From NCBI RefSeq assembly GCF_018687715.1, contig NC_056753.1, forward strand, positions 15,385,001 through 15,449,000: a stretch of DNA of 64,000 nt, in the 5' to 3' direction. Positions 58,997 through 64,000 of the stretch are shown one piece after another (within the stretch, counting starts at the first letter, position 1; every line of letters begins with the position of its first letter). A model generated the notes under the pieces. It was not told the DNA's origin, did no database searches, and saw nothing but the letters and a program-made list of their open reading frames with translations. This stretch comes from Carya illinoinensis. Lineage: Eukaryota > Streptophyta > Magnoliopsida > Fagales > Juglandaceae. A program made the position numbers and the translations under genes.

Positions 58997-60367
58997 TTAT
59001 TTTGGCATATATCCCAAACATGCCTTATCAAAAACACATCTTTGACTACCAATAAGTTTTTCAAAATTTATTTTTCCATTCGTAAAGTTTTCAACAATAT
59101 TTTCTAAATCAGTTTTCTTCTTATTCAATTCAAGATTTTCATCTTTCAAAATGATACTTTCTTTTCTTAAAATATCAATTTCATTTGTTAAAGAAGAATA
59201 TTTCTTTTTCAAAGCAGTATATTTGATACCCAATTTTTCAAATTTCTCATAAACCTCTTCTAAAATATTTTGCAATTCTTCATACGAAGGATCTTCAATA
59301 TTATCAAGATTTGTTACCTCAATGTCATCTTTAGCCATAAGACAAAGATTTGCTGATTCTTTATTGCTTGTTTCACTATCTGAGCTACTTGAATAATCAT
59401 CCCATGTAGCTTTCATTGCTTTCTTGCCCTTGTTTCGATCTTTTTTTAGCAGAGGACAATCTGGCTTGATATGACCAGGCTTATTGCATTTATAACAAAT
59501 TAAAGTGTCATTTTTACCTGAATCTTTCTTGGAAAACTTTTTGAAAGATTTCCTCGGATGAGTTTTATTTTTCTTTAAGAACCTCTGAATTCTTCTTGTT
59601 ATCATCGCAACTTCTTCGTCTTTATCTTCATTTTTCTCATCGTCATCACTTTCACTTTCATGAGAAATAGCTTTAAGTGCTAAGCTCTTTTTTGGCTTTC
59701 CTTCTTCTTCTCCTCTTTTTAATGTATACTCATGGGTGATAAGTGACCCGATGAGTTCATTCACTTCGAGCTTCTTGAAGTCTCTAGCTTCAAGAATCGC
59801 TGTCACTTTTGATTCCCAGCATTTTGGTAGAGAATTGAGAATTTTTCTTACTATCTCCACCTTGGAATAAACTTTGTCAAGAGCTGTCAAACTGTTTATG
59901 ATGTTAGTAAAACGAGTATGCATACCAGAAATAGATTCATCATCATTCATCTTAAACATTTCATATTCATGAGTAAGAATATAAATTTTTGATTCTTTGA
60001 CTTGCGAAGTTCCTTCATAAGTAACTTCCAAGTTATCCCAAATTTCTTTTACCGTAGCACAAGTCATTATTCTATTAAACTCATTTCCATTGAGAGTATT
60101 AAATAATAAATTCATAGCAGTTAAATTCAAAATATAAAGTCTATCGTCTTCACGATCAAACTCTTCTTCTTCCTTTTTGACCTTTACTCCATCAACCACT
60201 TTTGTTGGAATATAAGGTCCATTTACAATGCATTTCCAGATTTCTCGACCTTGAGCCTGAAGGAATATTCTCATTCTAACTTTCCAGAATGAGTAATTAT
60301 CTCCACAAAAGAGTGGAGGCCGACTACTAGATTGACCTTCACCAAATGAAACTGAAATGTTAGCCAT
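58997..60367 (-). CDS. copia gag (UBN2-type capsid with zinc knuckle)
   Basis: An uninterrupted 456-residue frame begins at the ATG at 60365-60367 (MANISVSFGEGQSSSRPPLF), about 45 bases inside the primer-binding site. The N-terminal 220 residues hold the UBN2/gag blocks NYSFWKVRMRIFLQAQG, TCATVKEIWDNLEVTYEGT and RKILNSLPKCWESKV. A knuckle CYKCNKPGHIKPDC (C-X2-C-X4-H-X4-C) sits near residue 300. A long coiled-coil-like tail (SSLTNEIDILRKESIILKDE) follows. It would assemble the virus-like particle. The stop at 58997-58999 comes before a further knuckle-like block, and a frame change near 58.7 kb separates gag from protease. Confidence 0.88.
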   Translation of the reverse strand: MANISVSFGEGQSSSRPPLFCGDNYSFWKVRMRIFLQAQGREIWKCIVNGPYIPTKVVDGVKVKKEEEEFDREDDRLYILNLTAMNLLFNTLNGNEFNRIMTCATVKEIWDNLEVTYEGTSQVKESKIYILTHEYEMFKMNDDESISGMHTRFTNIINSLTALDKVYSKVEIVRKILNSLPKCWESKVTAILEARDFKKLEVNELIGSLITHEYTLKRGEEEGKPKKSLALKAISHESESDDDEKNEDKDEEVAMITRRIQRFLKKNKTHPRKSFKKFSKKDSGKNDTLICYKCNKPGHIKPDCPLLKKDRNKGKKAMKATWDDYSSSSDSETSNKESANLCLMAKDDIEVTNLDNIEDPSYEELQNILEEVYEKFEKLGIKYTALKKKYSSLTNEIDILRKESIILKDENLELNKKKTDLENIVENFTNGKINFEKLIGSQRCVFDKACLGYMPK

Positions 60368-60412
60368 AAGATCTTAACTCAAAAGATAGTTAATCTTATA
60401 ATAGAGCTCTTA

Positions 60413-60424
60413 GCTCTGATACCA
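60413..60424 (-). promoter_or_regulatory. initiator-tRNA(Met) primer-binding site of the copia element
   Basis: On the minus strand, TGGTATCAGAGC follows the LTR end (TTCAACA-type TG...CA border, here CAACAAT) after two bases. It is the standard priming site for Ty1/copia elements and fixes the minus-strand orientation. Confidence 0.92.
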
Positions 60425-60426
60425 AT

Positions 60427-61764
60427 TGTTGCCCAGATGACTAACACAAGAGGGGGGGTGAATTGAGTTGTATTAAAAAAATAACAATTATAAAATCAAA
60501 TATATAATATAAAATATAAACAAAATATGAAATGGCAATAAATATAAAGAGTAAGGGTAAGAGAGAAGCAAACTCAGTATGTTAACGAGATTCGGCCCCA
60601 CTGCCTACGTCCTCGCCTCAAGCTACCCCTTGAGGATTTCCAAATTCACTATTCAACCTTCTTCAGGTGGAGATAGAAATCTATTACACATTTGAACAAC
60701 ACCGCTACAAAGGATCCGTGTAGAACACCCTCTACACTTGCAATCACCTTACAAGTGGTGATTCAACTATTCCCCGTGTAGAATACTTTCTACACGCACA
60801 AGGGTTATACACACCCTTTTTCTGATACAAGAGCTGATAGTGGGTAGGTTATCAGAAAACACTCCTCAATGAGTGAAATAAGAACAATACAGTGCAAACT
60901 ATATCTCTCAAAATGAATAAGGATTAAGGCTCAATGTTTAGAGAAGAGAGAATGAAAGCTTTGAATGAATGTTGTATGCTCTTGGTGTTGTAAATGTGAA
61001 GCTCTCAAATGATCTATTTATAGGCATATGAGACTTCATATTCAAATTTAAAAAGATTCACATGTCAAAGACAACATCATTCACTTTTTCAAAAAATTCA
61101 AATAAAAGGTTCTTCCTTTTCAATTGTCAAAGACAACATCATTCATTTTTCAAAAACTTCAAACCTAATCTTTTACTTTTGGCATATGACAAAAGGAGCA
61201 CACTTTCCTTTTTAAAAAATTCAAACCTAATCTTTTACTTTTTGCATATGATAAAAGGAGCACACTTTACATTTCAAATTTTTCAAACAAAATCATCTAC
61301 CTTTTGTATAAGTCTAAAAAAGTATCAATCACTTTTGAAAATATTCAAATAAAACATGCACATGTGAAAGATGACAATCAATCATCTTTAATATTTTCAA
61401 AATTCAACCCTTTAATCAAGGTATGCACATGTGAAAGATGACAATCAATCATCTTTCAAAATTTTCAAATTTAATTTTCAAAATATTCATGCACATGTGG
61501 AAAATGTATTTTAATGCTTTATGATAAAATATTAATTTTTGAGCATTAATCCTAATTTCGAATTTTAAGAGATTTACAACATTACTCTATGACTTTAATG
61601 TAAACTTGTTTCCTTCTTGCTCATGCTTGGTTCTTTGATGTGCTTGACTCCATTGTGTGGACAACTTGAGCTTGAAACTCCTTTATTCTTTAAATTCATT
61701 TGTTATCATCAAAATCCATGTGTATATTTGTAATCACATGAAACTTGAAACCTTGAGTTCAACA
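60427..61764 (-). repeat. 5' LTR of the copia element (1338 bp)
   Basis: It pairs with 52649-53922. The extra length is mostly one block near 61080-61140, in which GTCAAAGACAACATCATTCA is repeated with intervening AAAAGGTTCTTCC. This reflects a small tandem duplication here or its loss in the other LTR. Confidence 0.92.
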
Positions 61765-61937
61765 GAACACAACTCATAATCCATCTAACTTGTAACTTAT
61801 CCGCAATTATCACTCATCCGCAACTATGCTAGGGTTTACAAGTAGGTCTACAAAATCATAAAAATTAGAAGTTGAATAATTAAAACATTACAAATATTTA
61901 AATTATCATTTAAAAGCATATAAACTATAAAGTTACC

Positions 61938-64000
61938 TTATTCAAGCCTATAGCTCTCGGGATCAATGATATCTACTCCAATGGGCATTTCACATAGCTA
62001 GTTCTGTATGCAAATGAGGGCCTCTATAGTTGAAGCTGACAATGAACTCTGATAAGCATCCAACACACGACCTCCAATGCTAAATGCCGACTCAGAGGCA
62101 ACCATAGTGATAAGAATAGCCAGCAGATCTCAGGCTATTCGGGAAAAAATAGGAAACTTGGTGGAATGAACCTTCCACCAAGTTAATAACTGAAATGCAT
62201 CACTAGGTGCCTCAACATCTTCCATAAAATAGCGTTCAACCTCAGACCTACACTGTATAATATTCCTCGATGCATGCCTTTGATGATATCGCTACACTAA
62301 TGGTGATGAAATAGCTGCAGCAGAAATAGTGTAACCACAGGAAGATGTCAAATTGGTCGGGTGTGAGGAGCTACGGCTACCACTTCCTGGAGTAGGATGA
62401 TCATTATTGTTGTAGTGGCTATATAAGTCATCAATATCCTTTCTCAGCTCTTTAATAAACTCTTCAGCCTTTTATTTCCCAAGGATGTCAATAAAGAAAA
62501 ATTGTATAATTTCTAACTTATATCGAGGGTCAAGGATTGTAGCCACAAGTAATAATATATTTATCTTCACAATATCCCCCAATATTTATCATATTTGGAT
62601 TTCATCCTCATAGCCGTAGCAAATAACAATCCCTCACTATTAGCATAACTCTGTTGCAAGTGTTCATGAATCCTCGAAAGCTCGTCGAAGTACAAGTTCG
62701 CAATACAATATTTGGATCCAGATATCCGCATAGTTGTATCATAAAACAACTTCAAAAAATCAACAAAAGACTTCACACAATCCCAATCAACTACATCTGG
62801 CACACCAAGCCCCCTTCTCCCCCAATAGACTCCATCAAAGATTACCTCAGACCCCCATCCTAGACCCCCATTCGCTAGAACGCTCTTTCGTACTTATGCG
62901 CCACCTCCAACATCATATATGTCGAGTTCCATCAAGTCGGAACGTCCAAGCATAACATGGCAGAACATAGAATTTGAAGTTGTTATGCTATCGCCTTAAA
63001 CTTACCAAGCATTTTGGAGGGAAGCCCTCACATATCTCACAATATTGCAAACTTTGGTAATTGAATCATCAACCTCCTTCAAACCCTCAGAAACAATGAG
63101 GTCGATAATATGAGCACAACATCTAACATGTATAAACTCATGTCCATGAATGATATCATCTTTTACCATTGTATTCCTCTTGAACCACTCAATTCAAGTG
63201 TCATTGGCAATGACATTGTCAAATGTGATACAAATGACTTTTTTAATACCCCAATTCTGAATACAATCATCCACCATTGCACCAATGGATGCACCCTTGT
63301 GATCAATAATCTTTTTAAATCCAATTATCCGTTTATGCAGTGTCCACTCACTGTCAATAAATTGGGCTGTAATACACATGTAACCCACATTTTGTATGGA
63401 TGTCCATGTATAAGTGGTGAATGACACTCTCTGGCCAGTCCAACTAAACATTTCCTTCATTTCCATCTTCTCCATCACATGCCTCTTCAAACAATCTCGC
63501 ATATAACCGTATACTGTGAAGGCATGGGAAAACGTGGTTCAAGAGTGCGCACAAATTTGTTGAAGCTTTTTTTGTCAACTATGGTAAAAGGTATCTCATC
63601 AGTAATAATCATCTCTGTAAGTAATTCCCGCAACATATTCTCACTGTATTGGGGGATTATAAGCTTCTTAACATGTGATCTGCCACCATCAATTGCCATT
63701 TGAGTTTCGTAACTAAGCTTGGTTTGATCAATGCCAGTGGCCGCCAATTCCTTCACGGTCTTATATCGCTGGCAACCATTAAGATGTGCTATTAATAAAC
63801 TGGTGCCTTGTTTCTTCGAATGGCAACCACAAAGTTGCCCACAATGGTGGCATATTGCCTGCAGGTTCACAGGATCACCAAGAATTTTAGAGAAATGTTC
63901 CCACGTCGACGACCATTTTTTAGAAGGCCGTGGTGGTTGATCATGCTCAATGGGCACATCTGCCATCTCCTCTTCTTCATTGAACGTATCTTCATCTTCT
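61938..64000 (-). pseudogene. hAT transposase with BED-type zinc finger (decayed, truncated by window edge)
   Basis: The frame enters from the right edge; a Met at 63964-63966 is probably not the true start. It shows a BED-like finger (AICHHCGQLCGCHS...HLNGC); a frameshift near 63490; the catalytic-domain block RVSFTTYTWTSIQNVGYM, where family members have Asp in place of the Tyr of TTYTW; ITFDNVIANDT; HVRCCAHIIDLIVSEGLKEV; then PDVVDWDCVKSFVDFLKLFY and MKSKYDKYWG. The C-terminal dimerisation block [20 protein letters not shown] lies near 62050-62110 and the frame ends at 61938-61940. Extra stops lie in the middle and in the C-terminal part. It is a non-functional member of the plant BED-hAT (RICESLEEPER-like) group. 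Confidence 0.85.

Larger units (their letters stand above)
52649..61764 (-). mobile_element. Sirevirus-like Ty1/copia element (9.1 kb, complete structure)
   Basis: Near-identical LTRs (52649-53922 and 60427-61764) start TGTTGCC and end TTCAACA. GAACA flanks both ends (52644-52648, 61765-61769). The minus-strand order is 5' LTR, initiator-tRNA primer site, gag, protease, integrase, reverse transcriptase, RNase H, a 1.6 kb region, then 3' LTR. The gag beginning and the long spacer before the 3' LTR fit the Sirevirus/Maximus lineage. The high LTR similarity implies a fairly recent insertion, although pol already has several stops. Two antisense reading frames occupy the spacer. Confidence 0.9.
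52105..64000 (-). mobile_element. large hAT element carrying a decayed transposase gene; continues past the right edge
   Basis: The end at 52105 begins TAGAGCTGGGCTCCGACTCC and is followed by many GGAGTCGGAG/ACTCCGAC-type direct and inverted motifs up to about 52300, the subterminal pattern of Ac-like hAT elements. The minus-strand transposase frame (61938 to beyond 64000) is the matching coding part, so this end is the element's 3' end. A complete copia element with a perfect GAACA duplication interrupts it at 52649-61764. The 5' end lies outside the window. Confidence 0.7.

Overview
The window looks like nuclear DNA of a eudicot plant: one intron-rich oxidosqualene cyclase gene with GT-AG introns, followed by about 50 kb of nested retrotransposons and hAT elements. 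Several MITE-like repeats resemble ones I associate with woody rosids (Fagales-type trees). That affiliation is an impression, not something the sequence proves. There is no bacterial-style operon, CRISPR array, rRNA or convincing tRNA gene.

1-10.4 kb: AT-rich upstream DNA, a TATA/CT-rich promoter near 3.5 kb, and a complete triterpene synthase gene (coding exons 4032-10150, 18 exons, 759 residues, no stop or frameshift). It carries the DCTAE catalytic motif and an MLCYCR motif, the residue pattern typical of lupeol synthases rather than beta-amyrin synthases. Intron 1 holds a MITE-like inverted repeat, and another lies just 3' of the gene.

11.3-31.4 kb: a nest of elements. An old Tat-like Ty3/gypsy element (plus strand) is split into four coding pieces. 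Its three interruptions are a 2.26 kb solo LTR (A), a 2.11 kb solo LTR of a related family in inverted orientation (B), and a 13.4 kb Athila-like element (minus strand). The Athila-like element carries gag and protease joined to an integrase tail, with no reverse transcriptase, and is itself interrupted by a nearly complete plant L1-type LINE with an RNase H domain. Each LTR insertion is bordered by a 5-bp duplication, one of them with a single mismatch.

31.4-48 kb: further solo or truncated long LTRs (C, D, E) and gypsy coding scraps. E is a 4.55 kb TG...CA unit with a perfect 5-bp duplication and several internal tandem repeat arrays.

48-51.4 kb: a 2.89 kb hAT-like element with matching terminal inverted repeats and a perfect 8-bp duplication. 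It contains no transposase but does contain a multi-exon gene-like segment, so it looks like a gene-capturing (Pack-type) hAT element.

52.1-64 kb: one end and the minus-strand, decayed transposase gene of a larger hAT element that runs off the right edge. A 9.1 kb Sirevirus-like Ty1/copia element (minus strand) is inserted in it with a perfect 5-bp duplication. This copia element has two antisense, coiled-coil-type reading frames, apparently related to each other, between pol and its 3' LTR.

The only gene with a clear host function is the triterpene synthase. Everything from 11.3 kb onward is transposon-derived or unassignable.
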